DNA of 64,000 bases from DASUPK01 sp963804595 (GTDB taxonomy: Bacteria; Actinomycetota; Thermoleophilia; Solirubrobacterales; 70-9), in contig CAWDQZ010000011.1 of the NCBI GenBank assembly GCA_963804595.1, positions 1-64,000 on the forward strand, in the 5' to 3' direction. The notes under the pieces were generated by a model, which made no database searches, was not told where the DNA came from, and saw only the letters and a list, made by a program, of their open reading frames with translations. This document shows, one piece after another, positions 25,742-37,413 of the stretch. Both the position numbers and the translations under genes were made by a program. Positions within the stretch are counted from its first letter, which is position 1; every line of letters starts with the position of its first letter.

Positions 25742-27232
25742 GTGATCTACCGCAGCCCGGAACCGGACGTCGAAATCCCGCACGTGACGCTGACCGAGCA
25801 CGTCCTCGGCGGGGCCGCCGCGCGCGGTGAGCGCCCGGCCTTTATCGACGGGGCCACTGGGAATGTGACCACCCATGCCGACTATGCCGCGAAGGTCGAC
25901 GCGGTCGCGGCCCTGCTCCAGGCTCGGGGAATCGTCAAGGGGTCGGTGGTGGGGTTGGTCGGGCCGAACAGCGCCGAGTGGGGGATCGCCTACCACGCGA
26001 TCCTGCGCGCCGGCGGCATCGTGACTCCGATGAGCCCGATCCTCACCGAGACGGAGATCGAGCGCCAGGTGCGGGATTCCGGCGCCGGCCTGGTGATAGA
26101 CGACCCGCCCCCTCTGGTGGGCGAGGCGGTGCTCGGCACTAAGCCCGAGAAAGTCGATGTCGATCCGGAGGACCTCGCGGTCCTGCCCTACTCGAGCGGC
26201 ACGACCGGGCTGATGAAGGGGGTCATGCTCACCCATCGCAACCTGGTGGCGAACATCGAACAGGCCTGGAACTCGATGCCGGTTGGGCCCGAGGACACGC
26301 TGGTCGGCCTGCTCCCCTACTTCCACATCTACGGGCAGACGGTGGTGCTCAACCTCGGCCTCGCGAAGGGGGCGACGATCGTCAACATGCAGCGCTTCGA
26401 CTGCGACGAGTTGATCCGGATCGTCGAGGAGTACGGCGTCACCTGGCTCCACGTCGCACCGCCGGTGATCCTCCAGATCGCCACCACAGCCGACGTCGAG
26501 GGTCACGATCTCTCCAGGCTCAAGCTGGTGATCTCCGGCGCCGCGCCACTCGACGCCGATCTCGCCCGCCGCGCCGAAGAGCGGATCGGCGCTCCGATCC
26601 GTCAGGGATACGGGATGACCGAGCTCAGCCCCGTCAGCCACAAGAGCCGGCTGGTACGGGTGGAGGAGACGCCGCCCGGCAGCATCGGTGCGCTGGTCCC
26701 GAACACCGAGGCTCGCCTCGTCGATCCGGAGACCGGGGAGGACGTGTCGGAGGGGGAGGAGGGCGAGATCTGGATCCGGGGGCCTCAGGTGATGAGGGGC
26801 TATCTCAACAACCCCGAGGCGACGGCCGAGATCTTCACCGACGATGGCTGGCTGCGCACTGGCGACATCGGCCGCATCGACGAGAACGGTTTCTTCTACA
26901 TCGTCGATCGGCTCAAGGAGCTGATCAAGTACAAGGGCTACCAGGTCGCGCCGGCCGAGCTGGAGGCCGTCCTCGTCTCGCACCCGAAGGTGAAGGACGC
27001 CGGCGTGATCGGCGTTCAGAACGAGCAGGGGGAGGAGTTCCCGAAGGCCTGTGTCGTGGTCGAGGACGGTCTCGAGGACGAGGAGCTGATGGCCTTCGTG
27101 GCAGAGCGGGTGGCGCCGTACAAGCGCATTCGCGAGGTCGAGTTCGTCGACGAGGTTCCGAAGTCGCCGTCGGGCAAGATCCTCCGCCGCCTGCTTCGCG
27201 AGCAGCATGGCGCCGCGAAGGCGGCGAGCTAG
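25742..27232 (+). CDS. AMP-dependent acyl/4-coumarate-CoA ligase
   Basis: The 496-residue ANL-superfamily enzyme has the P-loop YSSGTTGLMKGVMLTH, A5 motif YGMTELSP, hinge motif TGDIGRIDENGFFYIVDR followed by KELIKYKGYQVAP, and the catalytic lysine in SPSGKILRR. It adenylates a carboxylate and forms its CoA thioester; the sequence is nearest the 4-coumarate/medium-chain fatty acid type. The start is GTG 25742. Confidence 0.92.
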   Translation: MIYRSPEPDVEIPHVTLTEHVLGGAAARGERPAFIDGATGNVTTHADYAAKVDAVAALLQARGIVKGSVVGLVGPNSAEWGIAYHAILRAGGIVTPMSPILTETEIERQVRDSGAGLVIDDPPPLVGEAVLGTKPEKVDVDPEDLAVLPYSSGTTGLMKGVMLTHRNLVANIEQAWNSMPVGPEDTLVGLLPYFHIYGQTVVLNLGLAKGATIVNMQRFDCDELIRIVEEYGVTWLHVAPPVILQIATTADVEGHDLSRLKLVISGAAPLDADLARRAEERIGAPIRQGYGMTELSPVSHKSRLVRVEETPPGSIGALVPNTEARLVDPETGEDVSEGEEGEIWIRGPQVMRGYLNNPEATAEIFTDDGWLRTGDIGRIDENGFFYIVDRLKELIKYKGYQVAPAELEAVLVSHPKVKDAGVIGVQNEQGEEFPKACVVVEDGLEDEELMAFVAERVAPYKRIREVEFVDEVPKSPSGKILRRLLREQHGAAKAAS

Positions 27233-27245
27233 CCACTCCGGCTGC

Positions 27246-28094
27246 TTACGAGCGGACCGCGGTCGAAGCCCCGACCTTCTCCCACGTGTCGAGGTCGGAG
27301 ATTTGCCCATCCAGCTTCTCGCGAATCGCCTCGATCGCCTCCTCGCCCAAGGCGAGACGCAGCGGTGGCTCCGGTGAGTCGATCGCCGCCATGATCGCCG
27401 TCGCCACGCGGCCCGGATCGTTGGGCTGGTTGCCCGCGAGGTTCGCGAACCACTCGAGGGCCTTGCCGACGCTCTCGGCGTAATCCGGATTCTCTGGCTC
27501 CGCGACGACCGCGCCATTGGCGAAGTCGGTCCTGATCGGACCCGGTTCCACGATCGTGACGCCGATGCCGAGATGGGCGACTTCCTTGGCGAGCGCTTCG
27601 TGGATGCCCTCCACGGCGAATTTGGTTCCGGAGTAGGCGGTCTCGCCGGCAAGGGCCGGCGCGACCCCTTCGAGCGAGGAGATCTGAACGATGTGGCCGG
27701 AACGCTGGGCGCGCATGACGGGGAGCGTTGCGCGGAGCACATTGACCGCGCCGAAGACGTTCGTGTCGAACTCGTGCCGCAGGTCCTCCTCGTCGATCTC
27801 CTCGAGCGGGCCGAACAGCCCGAAGCCGGCGTTGTTCACCAGGACGTCGATGCGGCCGAACCCGTCGGTCGCGGCCCGGATCGCGGCACCGGCTTGCCCA
27901 GGCTGCGTCACGTCGAGCTTCGTCGCCAGCACGCGACCCGGATTTGCCCTCTCGAAGTGGTGCAGCGACGCGACGTCACGCGCCGTCATGACCACGCGGT
28001 CATCCCAGTCGAGCGCCGCCTCGGCCAGCTGCCGACCCAGTCCTGAAGATGCGCCTGTGATGAACCAGACCCGGCCCGTCCCTGCGCCGTCCAC
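27246..28094 (-). CDS. Short-chain dehydrogenase/reductase (SDR)
   Basis: A classical SDR with TGASSGLG cofactor motif, NNAGFG, catalytic Ser in ISSLEG and YSGTK (YxxxK). GTG 28094 is chosen over ATG 28121 because GAAGGGA lies at ribosome-binding distance before it and homology begins there. It is convergent with the acyl-CoA ligase gene. The substrate is unknown. Confidence 0.87.
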   Translation of the reverse strand: MDGAGTGRVWFITGASSGLGRQLAEAALDWDDRVVMTARDVASLHHFERANPGRVLATKLDVTQPGQAGAAIRAATDGFGRIDVLVNNAGFGLFGPLEEIDEEDLRHEFDTNVFGAVNVLRATLPVMRAQRSGHIVQISSLEGVAPALAGETAYSGTKFAVEGIHEALAKEVAHLGIGVTIVEPGPIRTDFANGAVVAEPENPDYAESVGKALEWFANLAGNQPNDPGRVATAIMAAIDSPEPPLRLALGEEAIEAIREKLDGQISDLDTWEKVGASTAVRS

Positions 28095-28217
28095 GTGCCA
28101 TCCCTTCGGTCGAATGCGCAAGTTCCACCCAATTGCTTACCCGCGATACCAGGGTGGACACGCGATCCGCCCACATAACGAAGCGGATTTGAGGCTCGAT
28201 CCCTGAGAATTGAGGCA

Positions 28218-29810
28218 ATGAACGACCTGCAGATCTTCCTCGCGGCCCTCTTCATCTCGGCCGCGCTGCTCAACTCGATCGCGAACTGGCTCAAGGTCCC
28301 ATATCCGATCCCGCTGGTCATCGGCGGACTCCTGATCGGGCTGATCCCCGGGATGCCTCACATCGAGCTCGACCCGGACCTGGTCCTGCTGGTCTTCCTG
28401 CCGCCCCTGCTCTACGCATCCGCGTTCTTCTACGACCTGCGCGCCCTGCGCGACGACGCCCGGGTCATCGCTCTGAACTCGATCGGGCTGACCCTGGCGA
28501 CGGCCGCTGTCGTCGGCGTCGTCGCACACGAGGTCATCGACCTGCCCTGGGCGGTCTCGTTCGCGCTCGGAGCGATCGTCTCCCCGACCGACCCGGCGGC
28601 CGCCACGGCGATCATGCGGCGGGTCGGAGCGCCGCGCCGGCTCGTGAACATCCTCGAGGGGGAGAGCATGATCAACGACGCCGCGGCGCTCGTCACCTAC
28701 AAGGTGGCGGTCGCGGCGGCGATCGGCGAGGGCGTCTCCGCCTCGCACACGGTGCTGCAGTTCTTCGGCGACGCCGCGGGCGGGATCGCGATCGGCTTCG
28801 TGGTCGGCTACGCGATCGCGGAGATCCGCAAGCGCGTCAATGACGTCAACACCGAGTTGACGATCTCGCTGTTCAGCGCCTATGGCGCGTTCGTCCCGGC
28901 CGACCAGCTCGGCCTCTCGGGCGTTCTCGCCGTCGTCACCTGCGGACTGGTCCTCGGCTTCCGAGCACCGGAGATCGCGTCGCCGGAGAGCCGGATGCAG
29001 GGCTTCGCGCTCTGGTCGATCCTGACCTTCCTGCTGAATGCGACGCTCTTCATCCTCATCGGCCTGCAGCTGCCGTCGATCGTGGACGGTCTGAGCGGCG
29101 AGCCCGCCGGCCAGGTGGTGGGGTACGCCGCGCTGATCATCGCGGTGGTCATCGCGATGCGGTTCGCCTGGACCAACCTGGCGACGGTGGTCATCAGGAC
29201 TCTTGACCGCCGTCCCTCACAGGTCGCCCGTCGCGGCACCTGGCAATTGCGCGTGGCCGGATCCTGGTCGGGCATGAGGGGCGCTGTCTCGCTTGCCGCT
29301 GCCCTGGCGCTGCCGCTGACCACCAACTCCGGCGATCCCTTCCCGGGCCGCGACCTGATCCAGTTCATCACCTTCTCGCTGATCCTCGTGACCGTCGTGG
29401 GGCAGGGCCTGACCCTTCCTTGGCTGATCCGCCGGCTCGGCCTGGTGGAGGATGGCGCCGACGAGGAGCACGAGGAACTCAAGGCGCGGCTGGTGATCGC
29501 CCGCGCGGCGCTCGAGCGTGTGGATGAGCTCGAGAACGAGGACTGGACACAGGACGGGACGATCGAGCGGGTCCGCGCGCTCTACAACTTCCGCCAGCGT
29601 CGCTTCAGGGCCCGTGCGGGAAAGATCGAGCAGGATGGGGACGAGAACATCGAGGACCGCTCGATGGCCTACCAGCGGCTGATGCACGAGGTCTACGCCT
29701 CCCAGCGGATCGCCCTCGTCACGCTTCGCAACGAGCGGCGGATCAGCGCCGACGTGATGCGCCGAGTCGAGCGAGAGCTCGACCTGGAGGAGGAGCGGCT
29801 CGAGATCTAG
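28218..29810 (+). CDS. CPA1-family Na+/H+ antiporter (NhaP-like)
   Basis: The 530-residue protein has about 12 hydrophobic helices and the CPA1 hallmark SPTDPAAATAIMRR followed by EGESMINDAAALV. These hold the ND ion-binding pair and surrounding residues. It also has a late conserved SWSGMRGAVSLAAALALP. The last about 120 residues are charged and helical, a cytoplasmic regulatory tail. It exchanges Na+ or K+ for protons across the membrane. Confidence 0.92.
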   Translation: MNDLQIFLAALFISAALLNSIANWLKVPYPIPLVIGGLLIGLIPGMPHIELDPDLVLLVFLPPLLYASAFFYDLRALRDDARVIALNSIGLTLATAAVVGVVAHEVIDLPWAVSFALGAIVSPTDPAAATAIMRRVGAPRRLVNILEGESMINDAAALVTYKVAVAAAIGEGVSASHTVLQFFGDAAGGIAIGFVVGYAIAEIRKRVNDVNTELTISLFSAYGAFVPADQLGLSGVLAVVTCGLVLGFRAPEIASPESRMQGFALWSILTFLLNATLFILIGLQLPSIVDGLSGEPAGQVVGYAALIIAVVIAMRFAWTNLATVVIRTLDRRPSQVARRGTWQLRVAGSWSGMRGAVSLAAALALPLTTNSGDPFPGRDLIQFITFSLILVTVVGQGLTLPWLIRRLGLVEDGADEEHEELKARLVIARAALERVDELENEDWTQDGTIERVRALYNFRQRRFRARAGKIEQDGDENIEDRSMAYQRLMHEVYASQRIALVTLRNERRISADVMRRVERELDLEEERLEI

Positions 29811-29814
29811 CCGG

Positions 29815-30882
29815 CTAGTCGCCCGGAGAGAGCACGTGCCCGATCGCCGGGTCCGACTTGCCGTCCAGCATCTCGCGATAGATCCGCTCGACGTCGTCGG
29901 GCCCGGAGCCGTGCTCCACCTGGAGCCAGCCGCGCAGCCACTTCACGTACGGGCTCCAGGAGTCGGCGAGCCGATGGTTGACGCCCTCGGCGCCCCAATC
30001 CTCGTTGCGCTTCGCCAGGCGCGTGGGGGCGAAGAAGAAGACGGGATCCGGGCCTTCGAGCTCCGAGCCCCCGCCGAGGTCCTCGTAGTGGGTGATCCCG
30101 ACCATCGCGTCGTGCTTGAGATGGTCGCCGAAGTGGCCGTGCACGGCGCTGCGGACCTTGGCGTCCCCGGACATGTCGACGTAGACGGCGGGCTCGCGCT
30201 CGACCGAGTCGAGCTCCTCGTAGGGGACGACCTCGTCGTAGACGCCGAGCGACTCGGTGAACTCGACGTTCCGCGGCGAGGTGAGCCCGATCACCTCGAC
30301 GCCGGCGCGCTGGTGCAGCAGGTAGGCGAGTGCCGAAGAGGTGCGGCTGGAGGCGCTCGAGAGAATGGCCTTGCCGGCGCCGAACATCCCCTCGTCGTCG
30401 AGGAAGTCGTCGATCAGGAACGAGGTGAAGTAGAGCGGCCAGAGCAGGATCTCGTAGTCCTCGTTCTCCTCCTCGTACATCTCGCTGCCTGCGGTGCGGA
30501 GATAGCGGTTGTAGGCAGCGGGCAGGTCCTGGCGGTGGGGCGTCGCGTCGACGAAGTCCGTCTCGCTCGCACGGTCCGGCCTCACGACGAGGTGGCTGGC
30601 GGAGGGGAAATACCCGTAGACCCGCGTACCGTCCGGGACGCCGTCCGCCTCGCTCGACACCACGTCCGCGAACCCCCAGACCGGCATATGCCCCCACGGT
30701 TCCTCCGCAGGGAAGAAGTTCCAGTAGTTCATCGCCTCGCCCATCACCAGGTAGGTGATGTTGTTCGCCGTGAGGCCGAAGCGGTCCACGCCGAGCAGGG
30801 CCTGTCCCGGCTCGAGCTCCGGTGTCTCGGTGTCGACGAAGCGCGTCTGCTGGAGGTCGTCTTTGCGGACCTGGAAGTCGAT
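29815..30882 (-). CDS. DUF2855-family protein (start codon unclear)
   Basis: The protein matches DUF2855, an MDR-like family of unknown function: DRFGLTANNITYLVMGEAM, YWNFFPA, and a Rossmann-like AILSSASSRTSSALAYLL. The first canonical start is GTG 30789. However, homologous sequence (FQVRKDDLQQTRFVDTETPE) continues upstream in the same frame to about 30882 without ATG, GTG or TTG. The conserved N-terminus would therefore need an ATC or other rare start, or the true start was lost by a small indel. The end given uses ATC 30882. The gene lies 10 bp downstream of a GGDEF gene. Confidence 0.72.
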   Translation of the reverse strand: MDFQVRKDDLQQTRFVDTETPELEPGQALLGVDRFGLTANNITYLVMGEAMNYWNFFPAEEPWGHMPVWGFADVVSSEADGVPDGTRVYGYFPSASHLVVRPDRASETDFVDATPHRQDLPAAYNRYLRTAGSEMYEEENEDYEILLWPLYFTSFLIDDFLDDEGMFGAGKAILSSASSRTSSALAYLLHQRAGVEVIGLTSPRNVEFTESLGVYDEVVPYEELDSVEREPAVYVDMSGDAKVRSAVHGHFGDHLKHDAMVGITHYEDLGGGSELEGPDPVFFFAPTRLAKRNEDWGAEGVNHRLADSWSPYVKWLRGWLQVEHGSGPDDVERIYREMLDGKSDPAIGHVLSPGD

Positions 30883-30892
30883 GCGCGGGAGC

Positions 30893-31870
30893 CTACTTCG
30901 CCGCGGGCGCTTGCAGCTTCCGCTTCGCAGCGATGAGGGCGCGATCCGCGGCGTCGTGGAGGCTGAGGGCGTCCCCGACCGTCGCCGCCAGGCCGTAGGA
31001 GGCGGTCACCGTCCCGTCTCCGAGCCGGGCATCGGCGAGCGCTTTGGTCAGCCGCTTCGCCGCGATCTTTGCGCCGTCCAGCGCCGTCTCCGGCATCAGC
31101 ACGGCGAACTCGTCGCCGCCGATGCGGAAGGCGTCGTCGGTGAGGCGGGAGGAGTCGATCACACGGGCCACGCCCTGGAGGACTTCATCGCCGGCGGGGT
31201 GGCCGTAGCGGTCATTGACCGCCTTGAAGCCGTCAAGGTCGAAGAGGCAGAGCGCCAGGGGATGGCCGTAACGGGCGCTGCGCGCGGCCTCCACGACACG
31301 GCGCTCCTCGTACGCGCGCCTGTTGAAGAGACCCGTGAGAGCGTCGGTCCTGCCCTCCTTCGCCGCGACCTCGAACAGGGAGGCGTGGGCCAGGTGTGCG
31401 GACATCGCATCGCTGAGGAGGTTCAGCGTCTCGACGTCCGCCTCCCCGAAGCGACGCGGTTCCGGTGAGTAGACCTTGAGGACCCCGACCGCCCTGTCCT
31501 GGTGCTTGAGCGGGACGCAGATCATCGAGCGCAGGTTCACGCGCCTCGATGCGCGGCGGTCGACGCGCGGGTCGATCTCGGTGTCCTCGCAGTAGAGGAC
31601 CTGGTCGCGGTCCAGCGCGAGCCCCGAGAGCGTGCTGCGCCGGTCCATGCGGATGCCGAGGTAGGGGGTCGCCTCGCCGGAGGTCACGGCGTAGACCATC
31701 TCGTCGCCCTCCGGCAGCTCGATTACGGCGGAGGTCGCCCCGGTGATCTCCTGGGCGCGGTTCGCCACCAGGTGCATGACCTGGTCGGTGTCGAGATCGG
31801 ATGCGGCGATCTCGCTCTGAGTCGTGATGATCGCCATGAGACGATCGCGGCTTGCCTCCATGCACCTCAT
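30893..31870 (-). CDS. GAF-GGDEF diguanylate cyclase
   Basis: The GAF domain (about residues 15-160) carries the strand SMICVPLKHQDRAVGVLKVYS. It is followed by a GGDEF domain (about 170-320) with DALTGLFNRRAYEER, LCLFDLDGFKAVND and the active site IGGDEFAVL. An allosteric I-site RLTD lies exactly five residues before GGDEF. It should make cyclic di-GMP and be feedback inhibited. No membrane segment is present. Confidence 0.93.
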   Translation of the reverse strand: MRCMEASRDRLMAIITTQSEIAASDLDTDQVMHLVANRAQEITGATSAVIELPEGDEMVYAVTSGEATPYLGIRMDRRSTLSGLALDRDQVLYCEDTEIDPRVDRRASRRVNLRSMICVPLKHQDRAVGVLKVYSPEPRRFGEADVETLNLLSDAMSAHLAHASLFEVAAKEGRTDALTGLFNRRAYEERRVVEAARSARYGHPLALCLFDLDGFKAVNDRYGHPAGDEVLQGVARVIDSSRLTDDAFRIGGDEFAVLMPETALDGAKIAAKRLTKALADARLGDGTVTASYGLAATVGDALSLHDAADRALIAAKRKLQAPAAK

Positions 31871-31993
31871 TTATCGGGAGGTCCCGGTACCGACTACTAA
31901 CCGAATGGACACAATTGGACAGGCGTTGGACGGACGGCCCTCGTGAAAACTTGGGTTGGCTCCACAAAACTCGGTAGCGCAGGCTCAAACGGG

Positions 31994-32491
31994 CTAGAGC
32001 TCGAGCCACATCTCCTGGGCCAGGGTTCCCTCGGGGAAGGCGGGGACAGGCTCCTCCTTCGTCTGCCTGAAGCCCGCCGCGTCGTAGATCCGCCTCGCGC
32101 TCTCCAGGGGACTGACGGTTGAGAGCATCATTCGCTCGTAGCCGCGGTCGCGGGCGAACTCGATGCAGCGTTCGACGAGCTTGGACCCGACCCGGTGACC
32201 CCGCGCCTCCGAGTCGACGAAGAGCAGGCGCAGCTGGGCGACCTCGTCGGAGCGCTTCACGCAGTACACGGAGCCGACGCGCCGGCCGTCGAGCTCGGCC
32301 ACCCAGGCGGCCTCCCATTCCGCATCCGGCTCCTCGAGGTAGTCGGCGATCAGCCGCGCGATCATGGCGATGAACGGCCGGCCCCAGCTCCCCTCGTCCT
32401 CGAACAGGTGGGCGTGGCGCTCGAGCACCCAGCCGTGATCGCCGAGCTCGGCATCCTTGATCTCAACCCGTTCGGAGCCTCCCCACGCCAT
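31994..32491 (-). CDS. GNAT-family N-acetyltransferase
   Basis: The protein (about 165 residues from MAWGGSERVE) contains the GNAT core: VGSVYCVKRSDEVAQLRLLFVDSEARGHRVGSKLVERC, with acetyl-CoA pyrophosphate loop ARGHRVGS, and LESARRIYDAAGF at the end. An upstream ATG at 32524 would place the repeat palindrome inside the gene, so 32491 is preferred. Acceptor unknown. Confidence 0.88.
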   Translation of the reverse strand: MAWGGSERVEIKDAELGDHGWVLERHAHLFEDEGSWGRPFIAMIARLIADYLEEPDAEWEAAWVAELDGRRVGSVYCVKRSDEVAQLRLLFVDSEARGHRVGSKLVERCIEFARDRGYERMMLSTVSPLESARRIYDAAGFRQTKEEPVPAFPEGTLAQEMWLEL

Positions 32492-32511
32492 CCGAATCAG
32501 TGTGGCAAATG

Positions 32512-32560
32512 CGATTTCGTGCACTTGACCCCGTATATGGGGGCGAATCGCACGAAATCG
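32512..32560. repeat. Solo copy of the DUF559-element palindrome
   Basis: Perfect 11-bp arms, CGATTTCGTGC at 32512-32522 and GCACGAAATCG at 32550-32560, enclose 27 nt with a CCCC...GGGG core. It differs at only 2 of 49 positions from the left end of the element at 47506-47554, yet no DUF559 gene is attached. It lies between the GNAT start and the glutamine synthetase terminator. Confidence 0.9.
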
Positions 32561-32588
32561 GAAAGGACCCCGAAAACGGGGCCCTTTC
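32561..32588 (-). terminator. Hairpin after the glutamine synthetase gene
   Basis: Stem GAAAGG / CCTTTC plus CCCCG / CGGGG around an AAAA loop, 22 nt beyond the glutamine synthetase stop on the minus strand. It directly abuts the solo palindrome. No long T run follows, but position and strength support termination. Confidence 0.6.
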
Positions 32589-32610
32589 AGTGCCGCTTTT
32601 CCGCCCCTGC

Positions 32611-34752
<2,142 letters not shown>

Positions 34753-34920
34753 CGTCGGGGAAGTCCTCCTCAGCGGTCCAGCGCGCCCAGATGCGCGCCG
34801 AGTTGACACGACGCGGCCAGATTAGAGCGCCGTGCGTGGCCTGGGATTGTCCGGCGGTACAAAAATCCGCAAACTGGTTTCGACACCCGGTCGGACGGCG
34901 TTTCGACCAGCGGCTGGGCG

Positions 34921-35790
34921 CTAGCGGGCCCTGAGCAGGACGGCGTTGCCGGACGGGTCCGTGGCGCGGACGCGCTCATCCTCGCCCTCGGGCTCGAAGC
35001 CGGCCTCGAGCAGCCGGAATGCCTCGTCAGCCACCGCGTCGTCGCTCGGCAGGACGATCTCGAACTCCCGCAGGCCGCGGCTGCCCGCGGGTGGGGGAGG
35101 GGCACCCTCGCCAGCCCAGGTGTTGAGCCCGAGATGGTGGTGGTAGCCGCCCGCCGAGACGAAGAGTGCACCCGGATAGCCGCGGACGGTGACATCGAAC
35201 CCGAGCCCGCCCGAATAGAAGGCCTCGGCGGCGGCGAGGTCGCCGACGTTGAGGTGGACGTGGCCGATCCGGGTTCCGGGCGGCATGCCGGCGTTCGCGT
35301 CCTCGCGGCGGAGCTCGCCGAGGACGCCCTCGAGGTCGAGCGGCAGCGTGTCCATCTGCAGGACGCCGTCGCGAACCGGCCACTCCTCCCGCGGGCGATC
35401 GCGGTAGAGCTCGATGCCGTTCCCCTCGGGATCGCTCGTGTAGAGCGCCTCGCTGACCAGGTGGTCGGAGGCCCCGCTCAGCCGCCAGCCCGCCTCGGCG
35501 ACCCGTTGCAGCGCCCGCGCGAGGTCGGGGCGGCTCGGGACGAGGATGGCCAGGTGGAAGAGGCCGCTCGTCCCGCTGGGTCGGGGCAGAGCGTCCGGGT
35601 CGCCGACGAGCTCGACCACGGCGCCGTCGGCGGGGTCGCCCGTGCCCATGCGCACGATCCCATTGGAGGTCTCGAGCTCACTGAGTCCGATCGCCTCGCG
35701 ATAGAAATCGCTCAGGCGGTCGAGGTCGCCCACCGCCAGGCGGACCGCGCCCATCGAGGTGCCGGGGTCGATCGAGCCGGTCTCACTCAT
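34921..35790 (-). CDS. Two-module VOC protein (catechol-2,3-dioxygenase-like)
   Basis: The 289-residue protein has two VOC units: residues about 12-130 (VRLAVGDLDRLSDFYREAIGL, YTSDPEGNGIELYRDRP) and about 165-285 (HVHLNVGDLAAAEAFYSGGLGF, ATDPSGNAVLLRAR). His 177-type and Glu ligands of CatE-like extradiol dioxygenases appear in part; the last Glu position is Leu, so activity is uncertain. Confidence 0.85.
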   Translation of the reverse strand: MSETGSIDPGTSMGAVRLAVGDLDRLSDFYREAIGLSELETSNGIVRMGTGDPADGAVVELVGDPDALPRPSGTSGLFHLAILVPSRPDLARALQRVAEAGWRLSGASDHLVSEALYTSDPEGNGIELYRDRPREEWPVRDGVLQMDTLPLDLEGVLGELRREDANAGMPPGTRIGHVHLNVGDLAAAEAFYSGGLGFDVTVRGYPGALFVSAGGYHHHLGLNTWAGEGAPPPPAGSRGLREFEIVLPSDDAVADEAFRLLEAGFEPEGEDERVRATDPSGNAVLLRAR

Positions 35791-35906
35791 CCTCGTGACG
35801 ATAGTCAGGCCGGTGGGCCGCCACGGGGGTACCGAGTTTTCCGGCGGAAGTGCGGGGGAAAATACCGATGCTGCTGGCCCCCGATTGGCCGATCCTAAAG
35901 ATAGCT

Positions 35907-37406
35907 ATGAGGGTGGCGTCCTCTCGGATAGGCGGGGTGAACCGGTCGTTTGACCAGCCATTGATCATGGCGACGGTCCTCGGCTTCCTCTTCATGGCCG
36001 GCGCGAGCATCGGCGCGCTCTCCCTGATCCTTCCGCACCCGAGCTCCTACGACTCCTCGGCGCTCTGGAGCAACGTCGCCATCTCCTTCGCCTTCGCGCT
36101 GGCGGTGCTGGGCTTCCGCCGGCTCCTCCCCGTCTGGGCCCTCCAGCTCTGCGTCCTCGCCGGGACGATCATCGTCACGCGGGCCGTTTACTACGGCCAC
36201 GACCCGAGCGGCTACTACACCTTCTGGTACCTCTGGATCTGCGTCTACGCGTTTTTCTTCTTCGGGCCGCGCTGGGGCGCGGTCCAGGTGGGCGCCGTGG
36301 GCGCTGCCTACGCGTGGGTGCTGACGGAGGTCTCGGGCCCGACGCCCGTGCCCCGCTGGTTGGTGACCGTGGGAAGCATCCTCGTCGCCGGCCTGCTGGT
36401 CGACGCGCTCGCCACGCGGTTGAGGCGGGAGAGCGCGGCAGCCGCCACGCGAGCCTCGAACATGGAGGCCGTCAGCGTGGTCGCGCGCCAGCTCGCCACC
36501 CAGAGCGACTCTCGGGCGGTTGGTTGGGCGATCTGCTCGGCGGCGGTCAGGACCGCCGGCGCATCGGCGGCGGTGCTCTGGCGGCCGACCATCCCGGGTG
36601 ACGCGCTGCAGGCGGACGCCGCGGCGGGCGCGGACGTCGAGGGGGAGCACCTGCCCTTCGTCACCCCCGCATCCGGAGCGATCAAGGTCTTCACCTCGGC
36701 GGAGAACCGCTTTGAGACGCTGCGCACGGGCCAGTCCGCCCAGGAGCTCGCGCCGACGTTCGAGGCCGGAGCCGCTCTCTGGGAGCCGGTGCTCAAGGAC
36801 GAGGGCGCCGCCGTCGGAGTCCTCGCCGTCTACTGGCGCGACCGGCTCGAGCACGTCAGCTCCGAGACCCGGCGTTCGGTGCAGCTGCTGGCGCTGGAAG
36901 CGGCGATCGCAATCGACCGCGGCGAGCTGCTCGGGCGGCTCGAGATCGCCGCGCGGACGGACGACCTCACCGGACTCCTGAACCGGAGGGCGTGGGACGA
37001 GGAGCTCGTGCGGGAGATCTCTCGGGCCGATCGCAGCGGCGCCGCCCTCTGCGTCGCGATCCTCGACCTCGACCGCTTCAAGGAGTTCAACGACACGCAC
37101 GGCCACCAGGCCGGCGACCGCTTCCTCAAGCAGCTCGCCGGCGCCTGGGGCCGGAACCTCCGCACGGGCGACATCCTCGCCCGCTACGGAGGTGAGGAGT
37201 TCGCCCTCGCGCTTCCCGGAACGAACCTCGAGCACTCACAGCAGATGCTCGAACGGCTGCGCGAGGCGCTTCCCGAAGATCAGACCTGCTCAGCGGGCGT
37301 CTGCCAGTGGGACGGGTCGGAGACCGCCGATCAGCTCACCGCCCGCGCCGACACCCTGCTCTACGCGGCCAAGGCGGCGGGCCGGAACCGCGTCGCCCTG
37401 GACTAG
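35907..37406 (+). CDS. Membrane diguanylate cyclase (5-6 TM, GAF-like, GGDEF)
   Basis: N-terminal hydrophobic helices (about residues 15-175) form a MASE-like sensor. A GAF-like region follows (about 200-330) and then GGDEF (about 345-500) with DDLTGLLNRRAWDEE, ILDLDRFKEFND and active site GGEEF. The I-site RTGD stands exactly five residues before GGEEF, so product inhibition is expected. ATG 35907 is chosen; an earlier ATG at 35850 adds 19 atypical residues. It makes cyclic di-GMP in response to an unknown signal. Confidence 0.9.
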   Translation: MRVASSRIGGVNRSFDQPLIMATVLGFLFMAGASIGALSLILPHPSSYDSSALWSNVAISFAFALAVLGFRRLLPVWALQLCVLAGTIIVTRAVYYGHDPSGYYTFWYLWICVYAFFFFGPRWGAVQVGAVGAAYAWVLTEVSGPTPVPRWLVTVGSILVAGLLVDALATRLRRESAAAATRASNMEAVSVVARQLATQSDSRAVGWAICSAAVRTAGASAAVLWRPTIPGDALQADAAAGADVEGEHLPFVTPASGAIKVFTSAENRFETLRTGQSAQELAPTFEAGAALWEPVLKDEGAAVGVLAVYWRDRLEHVSSETRRSVQLLALEAAIAIDRGELLGRLEIAARTDDLTGLLNRRAWDEELVREISRADRSGAALCVAILDLDRFKEFNDTHGHQAGDRFLKQLAGAWGRNLRTGDILARYGGEEFALALPGTNLEHSQQMLERLREALPEDQTCSAGVCQWDGSETADQLTARADTLLYAAKAAGRNRVALD

Positions 37407-37413
37407 AGCGCGC

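Noticed and set aside
25712..27742. 676-aa minus-strand open frame opposite the acyl-CoA ligase
   Set aside because: It is antisense to a gene with all ANL motifs; the frame is open only because of high GC.
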